A stretch of 64,000 nucleotides of DNA from Hexactinellida sp. DTS-2022 (Eukaryota; Porifera; Hexactinellida), in assembly GCA_028753945.1 (NCBI GenBank), contig JAPNXP010000001.1, forward strand, positions 9,786,501-9,850,500, given 5' to 3'. The notes beneath the pieces were generated by a model that searched no databases, was not told where the DNA came from, and worked only from the letters and a program-made list of their open reading frames with translations. The position numbers and the translations under genes are program-made. Shown in pieces: positions 50,371-62,200 of the stretch (positions are counted from its first letter, which is position 1; each line of letters begins with the position of its first letter).

Positions 50371-53300
50371 CTTGAGTAAAGTTATACCAAATAGTTCGGT
50401 TGTTGTTGTCAAGATAATAGTATTTGGATATAAATTGCAAGATTTTATCTGTAGAATACTGAAGTTTTAAAGCTAAATTATAGCATCAAAATAAAGTGTT
50501 GTTCAATCTCTCTTGTCAAACAAACATTCACAACAATTGAGTTTAGTCTCCCTGCATGATGTGATAATTTAAACTGGATTTATTAATGTAGAGACTCGAG
50601 AGGCTTAATATATTACTTACAACATTTATATTCAAAATCTGTCAATTCCCGCGTGCTTCAAATTAACATTCTAACTAATAAAATATGTGTACATACCTGT
50701 AACCGTCCGTAACAGGACAGTAACAAGTAAGAATCTAATTATATATTACGTATAGTCAGTATAGATCAACTCCTGGCCTACAAATTAAGTAGGCCATGGT
50801 CAACTAACTAGATTGTGTATACAGTAGAACCGGTCTATAAGTTATCACAACCACTGTACGTACAAATATTCTTATTGGATAATTAACTAAGATTCTATTG
50901 GGTCTCGGTATAAGCCGCTTCGCTTCGTGACGTCGGAACACTCGATACGACTAGTAAGTATTTGTCTAGCTTGAGGTAATAGTTTGCTAGAGTGATCTAG
51001 GATTACTATAGGATTAACGAGCCATTCGGTCTCGGTCGCTTCGTGACGTATTACTCAACCACTACGCGGTCTTAATTTAGTTAACAAAATATCTTCATTA
51101 TTCATTATTTCTTTACACAACAACAATACATATTAATATTATAGCTTCTTAACGTTCTATTCGAAACCAGCATATCTCTATTTAGCTATTATAGCCTTCT
51201 GTAGCTAGCTTTTAGGTTATTTTGAATTTCATTAATTTGTTTACTACCTATATTTGTAAGCAACAACAATAAATAATCATATTATAGATTTCTAAATGTG
51301 AAATATTTAATCAGCCTAATTGGTTACCTATTATAACATTCGGAAGTTAGTCTCTATCTCAATTATAAATGCGGTTTTTATTCCCCCATCACTTTAATAC
51401 AATCAGAACTAAGAAACACATACATAAACAACAATCAAGTTATATTAATATTTTAATTGATTAATTATTTGATGAACTGTAAAAGCTTTGCAAACTTACT
51501 TACAAATTTATTAACAAATTATATTAACAAATTATATATTTACAAATTTTCCAATCTCTATAATATTTTAATATTATTTCACAATTTTTACATAAATCAA
51601 AATTGTTATACATTGAGCATAAACTATAAATATTCTATAATAATATTTCACTAACAATTAATTGTTGCTTTCAACTATTACATGCAACCAAGTTACATCA
51701 TGTATGGTTGAGGCTTTACGTATGCAGTAGTGCATATCAAATTGCAAGCTAAACCAAACCAATTTCCCACCTTGAGCGAGTGTAGTCTAGAACTCAAGTC
51801 TATTATCAAGTTACTACTTAAAAAGATTCAGTTACATTTTCAAGGCAATAGCTAGGGTTAAAATAATTAATGGAGTAAATAACCGACGGTGATTTTACAA
51901 CAAGGAACCACAACTAATGAGTGGGTGATTAAATTAAAAGGTCCAGCGAGCACAAAGGAAGTGCGCCTAATTGGAATTAAATATAAATGAGCCCTTCGGT
52001 ATGGGTCGCTTTGCGACGGATCGGTGCTACGCAATACGCGCGTCAAGTTGACGGCCGCTATGCGGCCTTACTCCTCACTAAACCATTGATTATATAATTA
52101 GTAAAAATTTGTTGTAAATCCTTAACTAACATTTTCCATAATTTTGACTTGTTTACCTATAATACCCTTTAGAAGCTGTCTTCTGGGTTAGCCATATAAA
52201 ATAAATAACTTTATTATCATCCCGTCCGTGACGGTCCGTCCCAATTTTTTCCCTTCGTCGGAGTCCGTCCTGATATATTTTATTATTATCTTATGAACAT
52301 AATCGTGAAATATTAGCTATAAACTGTGTAAACTACTCCTAATGTATAAATTTTTATTAAGTCTTGTATTTAGGGCATTATTTTAATTATTTGGGCATTG
52401 TCATGTGATTTTCTAATAAAATATAATAAAAGTATTAATATTTATTGTTTGGCATAGAATAATCTATATTATTAAATCTCGATTGTTGTGTGTTTGTTTG
52501 TTTGTGTGTTTGTCCGGATTGTATTAAAGTGATGGGGGAATAGAAACCGAATTTATATGTGAGATATAAACTAACTTTCAAATGTTATAATTGGTAAACA
52601 AATATTATAAGGGGTAAACAAGTATGCTGAACACGAATTTCGCATTTACAAATTTATAATATGAATATTTGTTGTTGTTGTTGTTTACAGAAAATAGGTA
52701 AACAAATTAATGAAAATTCAAAATCAACCTAGAAGTTAGCATTCAACGCTTACTATAAGTATCTAACTATGACTAACTATGTAATCAATTGTTTAGTGAG
52801 GAGTAAGGCCGCGTAGCGGCCCTTAACTTGAGGTGCGGAGCACCGATCTGTCGCAAAGCGACCGAGACCGAAGGGCTCGTATTATTTACATATTAATGAA
52901 AATAAATAATAAAATGAAAATACCGTGCGACTTCCGTATTTTCTGAAAAAATCTCGATCATAAACAATTAATAAATGTACCGTATTAATTTAGATTTTTG
53001 AATAATTTGATTACCTATTTTTGTAAACAACAACAATAAATGTTGATATTATAAATTTAGAAATGCGAAATTCAAAATCAGCATGCTTGTTTACCTATTA
53101 TAACTTTTGGAAGTTAGTTTATATCTCAATTATAATACGGTTTCTATTGCCTCATCACATGAATACAATCCGGACAACAAACAAACAAACTAACACCAAC
53201 AATTGAGTTTTAGATATATAGATTTGTCTAGTCTCCCTACGATATTTAACTGCTCCAATAGTTAATTTTTTGAGACAAGACTTAGGATTGTTGTCATTAC

Positions 53301-53948
53301 TCAAACTAAAGTAATTGGCCATTCTTGTGTAATATGGTTTATGTATTGTTGTTTTTATTGAAAATGGGATTAATTTCTTATTAATTTTTTTAGATGTTTG
53401 AGCTTTTAATTTCAAAATATATTTTCAGTCCCTAAATCTGCTAATGTATTAGAGCTAGAAGCCTAATACCCATATTATAAAGTACGGTATGTTTAGTATA
53501 CCAAAACGCACAAATTAGTGAATAGAAGTTGTATAATATTAATTTCGTTGAAGGCCGTAACAGAAATCGATTGGTGAGTTAAGTTCGCTTCATTAAATTC
53601 AATATTACATATTTACTAGTACCAAATAGTGTCCATAATAAGCGAAGAGTGAGATAATTGGAGGTGCGAGTTGTATTCTTTCCTGTTGACTGCTGCCTCT
53701 AGTCTGCTCCAAACTAAATGCCAAGTCAGAATTCTGTGTAAAATGAAAAATTATACAATACTATCCCTTATTCTAGCGACACAATAATAGTATATTACAG
53801 TTGTTTACAAGGCAGCAAATAAAATGCTTGGTATTAAGAAATACAATTAGTTTAACGAGACTTCTTACAGGGAGCAATACAACAGGCGCTGTATTATTTT
53901 AATTGGATTAATGTATACTAACAGGAGAAAAAGGGGAGTAGAATAACT
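50371..53948. other. Gene-free stretch with Helitron-like family B copies
   Basis: Copies or fragments of family B lie at about 51000-51450 (minus), 51985-52190 (minus, truncated), 52463-52880 (plus, complete) and about 53000-53222 (minus). Extra GC-hairpin ends (for example TCGGTCGCTTCGTGACG near 51030) mark further fragments. The hAT empty site lies at 51945-51967. An 86-residue minus frame at 53155-53415 overlaps a repeat end and is not convincing. Confidence 0.55.
52463..52880 (+). mobile_element. Helitron-like repeat, family B, complete copy
   Basis: It begins TCTATATTATTAAATCTCG, continues GTTTGTCCGGATTGTATTAA and ends in a row of small hairpins: GGCCGCGTAGCGGCC, GGTGCGGAGCACC, TCGCAAAGCGA and GACCGAAGGGCTC. 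There are no terminal inverted repeats. A 5' TC start and a 3' hairpin are Helitron features; a terminal CTRR is not evident, so the class is tentative. Confidence 0.55.
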
Positions 53949-54830
53949 TTAGTGATGAGGCTGCTGCTGTTTGAGGTACTGTTCCAACTCCGATCTGAGA
54001 GAAATGTTTTCGTTTTGAAGTTCAGTAAGCAGCCCAATCAGCTGCCTAATCCGATCGTTCAAGTTTTGAGTTTCTTGCTGGTACATGTTTGTGAGATTGT
54101 GGATGACCCCCTGCTTGTAGGAATCCCACGTGTCTTTAAAAATTGAATTTATTCTATTTTCAATCGGAATTACGGGAGTGTGATTAATGATGTTGTTGAG
54201 TACGGTGCTGGTATCTCTGGGCTTGTTGGGGCCTGCAGAGGGCGGGTACTCAAGCGCCGGGACAGGAACAGAGATAGGAACGGGGGTCGGGGGACGGGCC
54301 TGGGTAGGGGCTACTTTAATACTGAGCTCCTCGGGAGGGTCGGGATTGTGATTCGAGTGAGCCACTAGATGGCTAGGATGCCCGTTCAAATGTTTCCCAT
54401 TAATGGACTGAGTTAATCTAGGATCATTCGCGATCTCTCTGCCCTCATTTTTAATTTCTTTCGTATCTTTACAAACCCAGCGTCCTTTGTTCTTAAAAAT
54501 TTTGATTTCTTTCGGTTTTAATACTTTCGGATTGGAAGTGTGGTTACCGTTGTGATTAATTTCCTTTTCCTTCCCATTCGTTCCTTCTTTGTTTAGCTTT
54601 GTTTCTTTGTTGGCTAAGGAGGATTGTAGCTGGGAGCCTGTACCGACCTCAGCGCTGTAATTTTGGATTTTCTGCTCCTGAAAAACGTGCTCACGCGGGT
54701 CGTCCGTGTGATTGCCATCCAAGTCTATTGTAGATTCCAAGTGGTTATTGGGATCCTCGCTTTTTGTACTAACTTTTATAATTTCTACGTGCATTCTCTT
54801 TTCTCCGGATTCCTTCATCTCGCCAGACAT
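53949..54830 (-). CDS. Possible TSC22-family (bunched-like) leucine-zipper protein
   Basis: The first ATG is at 54830 (MSGEMKESGEKRM), giving about 293 residues. The frame is open further upstream to about 54960, where an AG suggests a splice acceptor, so the true N-terminus may be in an upstream exon. Most of the protein is polar and disordered (N, K, E, P rich; NHNGNHT motifs). Two points hint at TSC22 proteins. KIFKNKGRWVCKDTKE resembles the GRWxC motif of long TSC22/BunA isoforms, which binds NRBP1/Madm. The C-terminus has a leucine-zipper-like helix (LNDRIRQLIGLLTELQNENISLRSELEQYL) placed where the TSC box lies. The TSC box itself is not clearly conserved. Function is uncertain. Confidence 0.5.
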   Translation of the reverse strand: MSGEMKESGEKRMHVEIIKVSTKSEDPNNHLESTIDLDGNHTDDPREHVFQEQKIQNYSAEVGTGSQLQSSLANKETKLNKEGTNGKEKEINHNGNHTSNPKVLKPKEIKIFKNKGRWVCKDTKEIKNEGREIANDPRLTQSINGKHLNGHPSHLVAHSNHNPDPPEELSIKVAPTQARPPTPVPISVPVPALEYPPSAGPNKPRDTSTVLNNIINHTPVIPIENRINSIFKDTWDSYKQGVIHNLTNMYQQETQNLNDRIRQLIGLLTELQNENISLRSELEQYLKQQQPHH

Positions 54831-56153
54831 TCTTTGTTTCAGAAATGAGTCGAGCTTGAATTCTTGGACGATAGAATTCTTCAGAAACAAATGCTTAATT
54901 TCAAATATTAAATCGATGATTTTCCTCAGATTATTGCAACTGCCGAATGAGAAAGCTTGCTAAATCGCTGTCCAATATTGAATATATTATTGCCATACCT
55001 AAAATACAAAGGCTATATTGCTCTCTGTAAATACTCTTCGTAACTCTAGCAGTTAGCCTACTATACGGTAAGATTATTCTACATGGCTTTCTTATGGACT
55101 ATATATTTAAAGCAGTAATATCACATATATAATTGGATATTCTACCCAACTCATACTAACCAAATGTATTCTGACGTAACGGAGATATTGCCTCTTCGCG
55201 TGCGTATTTAATTACAATCAGTCTACAACAGAATATCCATTAATACTGATTATGTATGATGCACAACTATCTCAACATAAATAATTTGTTTATTTATTAC
55301 ACCATTCAGGCATAAAGTTAAGATATAAATCCTGAATTCATGTTTTAACTTAACTAAATTTACAAATTAATATTCAAGGAAAATGCAGAAAACGTAATTG
55401 AGTTCTTTATAAATGAAGGAAATATAATTAGTTTCCACAAATTTTTAGAAAGGTAGAGCCTAAACCACCCAATATAGCGCCAATAATCTAGTCTGAAACT
55501 CTCAATAATGAATAAGTCTGTTCCATAACATTTCTATTGGTATATACGGTTGTAGATCCCTAATTAAATGACATTGAATGTATTAATTGTCTAGTATCTT
55601 ATTACGCGAGAAAACAGTAGAATTTGTTTTATTATTATAACCCGTGGACTGTGGTACTTTTTATGATAACTGTATATTCTGGGAGATTACATTTATCTTC
55701 AATGTTGTACAATAAGTGAATTATCCTCCGATATAACGTATAACGCGTACTTATTAGGGGTGAAATTCGGTTCTATAGATTTATTATAATACCCGGCTAC
55801 GTGGCCCAAAGAATCGAAAACCGGTTATTAGAATTGAGGATTCGTCGACAGCTCATTAAGCGCCCACCTTACACAATGCAACAAAATTGCACCGTAGATA
55901 GTATATTGAGTTTAGATTAGTTTATTGTATAAAACTTGTTGCCTGAAGAATGCAACATATTGCATGCAACATTGTTGCATCATTAATGTTACATTGTGTA
56001 TGGTGGGCTTAAAACATAGAGAAAATTAAACTAATTATACAAAGTGAAATAAATATATTAATGCATGACGGAGGAAAGAGATTATTGTAACTGTAAAACA
56101 TGTCAGCTGTCACGATGAATTGATTGCTGTACAACATAAACATATATACTGTA

Positions 56154-56307
56154 CAGTAAAGTCTCGTTAGTACGAACACGATTAATACGTCACTATTTCA
56201 GTTCCCTTCAAGCCTTTTGATACAAATGATAATGATTAACACGAATCCGCATAAGGCGAAATCATTTTGACGGTCCCCTTGGTGTTCATACTAACGAGGT
56301 TCTACTG
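56154..56307. mobile_element. 154-bp MITE with TA flanks, copy 1
   Basis: CAGTAAAGTCTCGTTAGTAC and, reverse-complemented on the right, CAGTAGAACCTCGTTAGTAT are inverted repeats, with TA at 56152-56153 and 56308-56309. A relative lies at 63836-63995, so the family is repeated in the window. Confidence 0.85.
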
Positions 56308-56950
56308 TATATACTATATAGTATTCGAAATATCTTCTGTAGCTAGAAGTAACAGAGCATATTTTTGCATATAACTGCACTTATTACGTATTATACGTCT
56401 ATACGCTATACGCTAATAGAATTTCATTGTACCTTCTTTTGTGGATTAACCAGAAATAGGAATGCAAATAATTTACATAACATAACATGTTTTAAATTTA
56501 ATTAGTTGATATTGTAATTAGTACTAAACCCACGTATCGTCTATAATACTTGTGTAGAAACTAGATTGGGATTCGTTATTGTGCCACACATATACTTTCA
56601 GTATATTTACATATTATTATCTGGCCCAACAGATAATAAGAACTACTACGCGTAACATCTAAGCTGACTGCTATCCTAAGTAAGTCGAGATGTGATAATT
56701 CCACTCAAGCCCAAAGTAGGCGGGTGCTATTAACATGTACCCTCAGAGAAATTAATTATTTTAAGCTATTTCGAATTTATGAAATAAATCCCAACCAGTG
56801 AACCACGCCCAGCCCTATTCAATAGAAATGAGATACTTTCTATTAATGAATACAAAATTATTATAAGATTATATTAATAAGAATGTTCATAATAGTATAT
56901 AAAGAGATATAAATATATACTACTATATGTAAGGCTATATAAAATAAGTA

Positions 56951-57119
56951 CAGTCGAAACCGGTTTATTCTAACTCGGGTTATTCTAACTTATCGGTTTA
57001 TTCTAACTATTAGTAATGCAATATTTTGTAAGAAATTACAACTATACTGTATTTTCCATCGGTTTTTTCTTACTATTTTTATCTGTAAAGAAATGGTTAG
57101 AAAAAACCGGTTTCAACTG
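56951..57119. mobile_element. 169-bp MITE, CAGTCGAAACCGG ends
   Basis: CAGTCGAAACCGGTTTATTC and, reverse-complemented on the right, CAGTTGAAACCGGTTTTTTC are inverted repeats with TA outside. TTATTCTAAC is repeated three times in the left half. Confidence 0.85.
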
Positions 57120-57999
57120 TAACTTGTTTATGATCCCCGTCCGTCCCAAACATAACCCTCCGTCTGGATATATTTAATTGTTATCTTATGAACATTATCA
57201 TACAAAATATTAGTTATAAACTTGTGTACCTAATGTATCAATTTTTAATAAGTCTTGTATTTTAGAGCATTACTTTAATAAATAATTATTGTGATGTGAT
57301 TTTATAATTTAAATAAATATTTATATTTATTGCATTGTTTGACACAGGATAATGTTATTCGCATATTAATGGAAATAAAAAATAAAAATAAAATCTCGTC
57401 CGTATTTTTTAAAAAAATCCGGATGATAAACAATTAATTTATTTTACCTTGCTTAATACCCATTTTTGTGTTGTAATGTTCAGTCAAAGCATAAATAATT
57501 AATCAGCAAAAATGATTGCAAATAGTAGGATAATATAATCTATTTCCTTATTAGTGAAGTGACGAGTAATTTAGCTCAGGAATTCAAATGGAGTCATTTG
57601 ACAAACTACTTACTCAAGTTTCATAGACTATTAGCTAATCTGATAACAACCTCCCATCTACACCACTCAAGCCATGAGATTTTAAGGATGATCACATCGA
57701 AAAATCTTAGTTACTGATCGAAATTAAACAAAATAATGAAAATAAATAAAATACATATAACATGGAAATAAACACACAAATATATTTAATTTGTGTTAAT
57801 TTTACGTTTTTACTACTACAATAGCTGCTGCAGGAATGTCTTACCTAATAGATTGTGAGTTCTAGAATTACATCTGGAGTCACGCATGCAAATCCATGGA
57901 ATCACAGACAGAGATATCTTCAGTTCAGGTGCACACACTCATTACGTGGGCTCCCACAGAACCTCGCATAATGCAGACTGAAACAACTAACTAGCTATA

Positions 58000-59108
58000 C
58001 TACATATCTTTTATTAAATCGTTAGTGTCTACGGAAGTTTTACTTTTGCGACTGGCTACTCGTCCCTTCTGCTTGGCCGGCTGGCTTGAGTCTTTAGGCA
58101 GGTCTTTGGGCGTGCCTTTCGATACTCTCGTTCTCTTCTTGAGAGGCGGACCTATGACGTCATCCTCCTCCTTATCTACTGCAATGCGTGCCCTTAGTCG
58201 TGCAGGCTTCTTTTCTGTTTCTACAGCGGAATTAGAATTTCCAGCTGCGAGCTCCCCGCTGCCCTCCCCCTCGGTGCCGGAGTCTGAGTTCCTGAGATCT
58301 ACCCCGGACCGGATCCGGCTAATGAGCTGCAGCTCCTCCTTCAGACACCTAATCTTCTCTTTCTTCTTATTCAGAGCTAAGCTGAACGAACGGATCATTT
58401 CCCGCTCGTATTCCTCCTTCCCCTCCACCGCCCTCCTCACCAGTCCCATGGCCTCTTCCCTCTGTCTCTCGCACTCCCCCCTCTCCTCCCAGTACCGGTC
58501 TGCCTTCCGGTCTCTGCTGGCCATTTCGGCCATCAGCTGGTCCAGCAGCCCCGTGAGCCCGCCCTCCTGCCGGGCCATGTCGACAGCTCCGTAGTGGACC
58601 TTGATGCCCGACGAGAGAGGCTTCTTCCAGACGAAACTTACCTGCAGATTAATAATTCAATTATTGTAATTAAATACTGTAATAGCTTTATAGTAAGATA
58701 AGAGAAACTATGCACACGACACCTAGTTGGTATAAGGTATCGCTTGGCGCTTACATTGCTCAGGTTACCATCTTCTGTCTTCAGGTCGAACTCCCATGGC
58801 TTCTCCTCCCCGCCCTCTGCGGCACCAGGGGGCGGAGACAGGGACTTGCCAGTCAATGCTCCATGCGTGACGGACAGATATTCGTCTATACTTTCAAAGT
58901 TGTGTTTCGATCCGTATTCCATCAGCTGTTTGGTGTCAATACTCCCAAGCCAAACATTCTTACCGTCTGTCAATGTAATATTGAGGTCAGCTTCCCCCCC
59001 TCTCTTCACCAGCTCAGTGAGAAGGTGAACCGGCCGTGTGACGCCCCCCGGGCTGTTGGAATCTAAGCGAGACAGTGTACGGGTCCAGTCAGGGGCCGTA
59101 GCTGACAT
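58000..59108 (-). CDS. XRCC4: XRCC4, non-homologous end joining, two exons
   Basis: Exon 1 is 59108-58755 and exon 2 is 58641-58000. The 113-bp intron has GT (58754-58753, in AAT|GTAAGC) and AG (58643-58642, in CTGCAG|GTAAGT) and is in phase 0. The joined protein has 331 residues (human 336). Exon 1 encodes the beta-sandwich head. Exon 2 starts VSFVWKKPLSSGIKVHYG (human VSFRLGSFNLEKV) and then enters the stalk helix: DRYWEERGECERQREEA, then IRSFSLALNKKKEKIRCLKEEL, matching human [22 protein letters not shown]. The acidic, Ser/Thr-rich tail with PPLKKRTR fits the regulatory C-terminus. XRCC4 dimers bind DNA ligase IV and XLF. The start at 59108 (MSATAPDW) is the first ATG. Only 108 bp separate it from POLG upstream. 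Confidence 0.92.
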
Positions 59109-59216
59109 ACTAATATACAAGTCAAACTAGTATCCGTGTTGAATTTATTATGTAGTATTGTTACAGCTATTTTAATGATATCGATAATGTACAAATCTAG
59201 TTGAAATATAAAACTA

Positions 59217-62200
59217 CTACTTTGGGATTGGCACTTTATCTAAAGTCTTGACAAGTTTGAGAATAGATTGTATATCGAGAGATCGGCCCTTGGGTATCCC
59301 TCTGCCCTTTTCCAGCCCGTCCGGGTTGGAGGGCGTGACGCACTCGTCCGCGGGGTCCTTCCTCAGGACCCTGTCTATCTCCACGGCTGAGAAGAAGGCG
59401 ACGCATAGCGGCAGGTCGGGCACCTCCGTCATGTAGGAGAAGAGACAGCGCGTGTAGAGGTTCGAGAGCTGCAGCGCGAGCACTGCTCTCTCTGCGTCCT
59501 GCTCCTCCACTAGGAACCGGATGTCGTCGTGTATGCTGATGCAGTAGCGACCGCGGATCCCGAATGAGGACATTATCCACTTCATGCTCACCAGTAGCAG
59601 GTGCAGGTAGTCCACTCCCGAGCTCTGCACCACCCAGTTGAGGCGACTGGTGTAGTACAAGGAATCCACGTTGTGCGGCAGGAGGGCACTGGAGATTCGG
59701 CAGTTCAGCGCAGGCGTCCGTGGTTCACTGTCGTTGGCTATTTCTTCGAGTTTGTTAAATAAATAAGATTCAGTTCCGCCTGACCATTCAAGGTTGGATC
59801 GAGATGGTTTCTTGGGAAGTCGTTTGTACACAAACATATCATCATTGGCGCCTATTCTTGTGCGGACACCCTTTGTCTGTGCGTGGAGTCTCTTAGCTTT
59901 TTCAGTTAGTGTTTCGAGAGACTCGTTGGGTAGGAATTTGGTCAGCAGCTGGATTGTATTGGAGATGCCACAGCTGTATATCCTGGCGTAGTTTATCACT
60001 TTAGCCTGGTTCCGAGTTATGCCCAGCGAGTTGGCAGTGCGGGAGTGTAGGTCTGTGCCGCTGGCTTTGTCGCCCTGCAGCGTCATCCACCCGATCCCAG
60101 TGCAGCCGTGGATCTTAGCTAAGTGCGAGTCGGACAGCAAGGAGGCGATCCAAAGCTCCTCAGCGTCCACATCTGCCCCCACCAATGCGTACCCCGGAGG
60201 CGCAGTGATGAGAGACTTGAGCTCAGACCCGACCCGGTTCTTATAGGCATTGCTGGCTGTCAGCCAGGTGTTCTGCACTGCTCTGCGCGTGACGGTACCG
60301 GCCACGCACAGGTTTGGCAGAATGACCGCCTCTCCGCTAGTCCCCTCTCCGTCAGCTGCGACTACCATCTGCTGTTTGACTCGCTTGTGGTTAGACCGCC
60401 AGAAGGTGATAGATTTTTCGATATTCAATAGCTCCTCTCCAGATTCCGCAGTTCTACTCCTCATTCTCCCCTCCTGCATGGCCAGCTGGTAGTCTTGCCC
60501 AATTGGCTTCCCGCAGTTGAAGTCCTCTCCGTCTTTGTGGGGAATGCGATAGAAATCAAAGGGGAAATCAAACCCGTCTAGACTAACCCGCCCGAAGCTA
60601 TTTCCGAAGTTAGTCTCATAAGAGAGAGCTTTCATCCGAGAAATAATGTGTACAGTTTTCAAAGTAATGTCTTCTTCCTTCAAACTGGCTATCTTCTTAA
60701 TTACATCGAACCTCTTTTCGCAATCAACATTTTCTTTGTTTAAATTTTCAAGAATTAATTTGACTTCCTTGAGTATCGATTTCTGACTGGCAGAATCAGC
60801 CTGTAGAAACTCAACGTATTTCTCCAGATATTCCATCCATAGAGAATACACGACCGACTCCTTGTCAACAGCAGGAGCTGGGACAATGTAGCCCCACCCT
60901 AAGTGCTCCACGAAGTGGAGAGGGTGCTCCTCCCAAACTAATCGCAGCAGCAGGGGAACAATCCTCTTTTGAACCGATATTTCGCTGCCAGATGTGGCCA
61001 CCTCTTTCTGATACCAGTTAAAGTCCTTCGCACAGATAATCTCACACTTCTTTTTAGACTTGGTAGGAGACCAATCTAGAGTAGACAGCCATGGATCTAG
61101 TGAGTAGCTCTGGTCGCTGGACAAGAGACAGGCCTTGTCAGCTAGGTCCCGCAGTATTCTGGACGTGTTCTGACTAGAGTTCTGGTGATACTCATCGCAG
61201 CTCGCTACGAAGTGCAGCCAGTCCTTCTTGTTGGTCGGCATGCAGGCACTGCCCATCTCCATCATGCCCAGGATGGTGACTGGGCTAGGACAGCACTCCT
61301 TGAAGAGAGGAATTAACTCCTTCACGATCTCTAGAGTGGCCATTACGTCTTTAGCACAGTAGCTAATGCCGCTCTGAAAGTCGCGTCTTATTTCTTCCAA
61401 ACTTCCCTTCACGAACAGGTCTCTCGGGAGTTTGTCCAGATGCTTCCCTACGTACAGTTTGTACAGGTTGTGCAGAGCTCCGGGAGAGGCTGTCTCCATC
61501 CACCCCGGGAGGTCCCCCTCTTCCCGCCCCTTCCCATTAGCCCGCAGCCACCGGCCACGCTGTGACGTAGTAACCCCATTCACACACATGTGCAGTGCCA
61601 TTGTATCAACGAAATAGGTGTTGGATGCCGCGAGGCTGTACTCCTCCCTCAATCTGCATCGATCGAAGCTGACATTATGTCCCACAATTATCCTGTGCTC
61701 GCCAGGGCCCTCCCCCTCTCTTATAGGAATCAAATGTTCTCGTTTCCTAATCAGATCGGTCTTATGCCACTGGTCGTCTAGCTCCTCGACTAGCCGAGGG
61801 GACACCCACGAGTACCAGCTGGTGGGAGAAACCGCAGTGGCCAGCACCGGGTCAGGCCCCGCCCCCATGCATGTCTCCACATCTAAGACAATGACTCTTT
61901 CCTTAGGATACGCGACTGTAGAAGGTCCATCCGTACCATACATCACCCAGCCTGGCTTGAAACTCCAGTGGTTAGGGGGCTCTGGGACCTCGCACCTGCA
62001 CAACTGATCCAACAGAGAGGTGTATGGTCTCAGTATGTTATTGGCGATGGCATAGAAGTGTTCTTCTATTGTTTTGCCTTGTAGCTGGACTAGCGGGGGC
62101 TTGGGCACGTCCTCAAGGAGTTCACCTTTTGAGAAATCTATTCCGTGGGATTTCAGATGTTGCATAGCCTCTTCCACTAGTTCTCTATGAGCGTCGTCAT

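Larger units (their letters stand above)
54891..57999. other. Gene-free AT-rich stretch of 3.1 kb
   Basis: Apart from a possible upstream exon at about 54831-54960 (see the TSC22-like gene), I see no gene. Two MITEs (56154-56307, 56951-57119) are present. GCAACATATTGCATGCAACATTGTTGC at about 55950-55977 is a small palindromic cluster. Confidence 0.5.

Noticed and set aside
53155..53415. 86-residue minus-strand frame
   Set aside because: It overlaps the end of a Helitron-like repeat, starts in AT-rich sequence and shows no family features.
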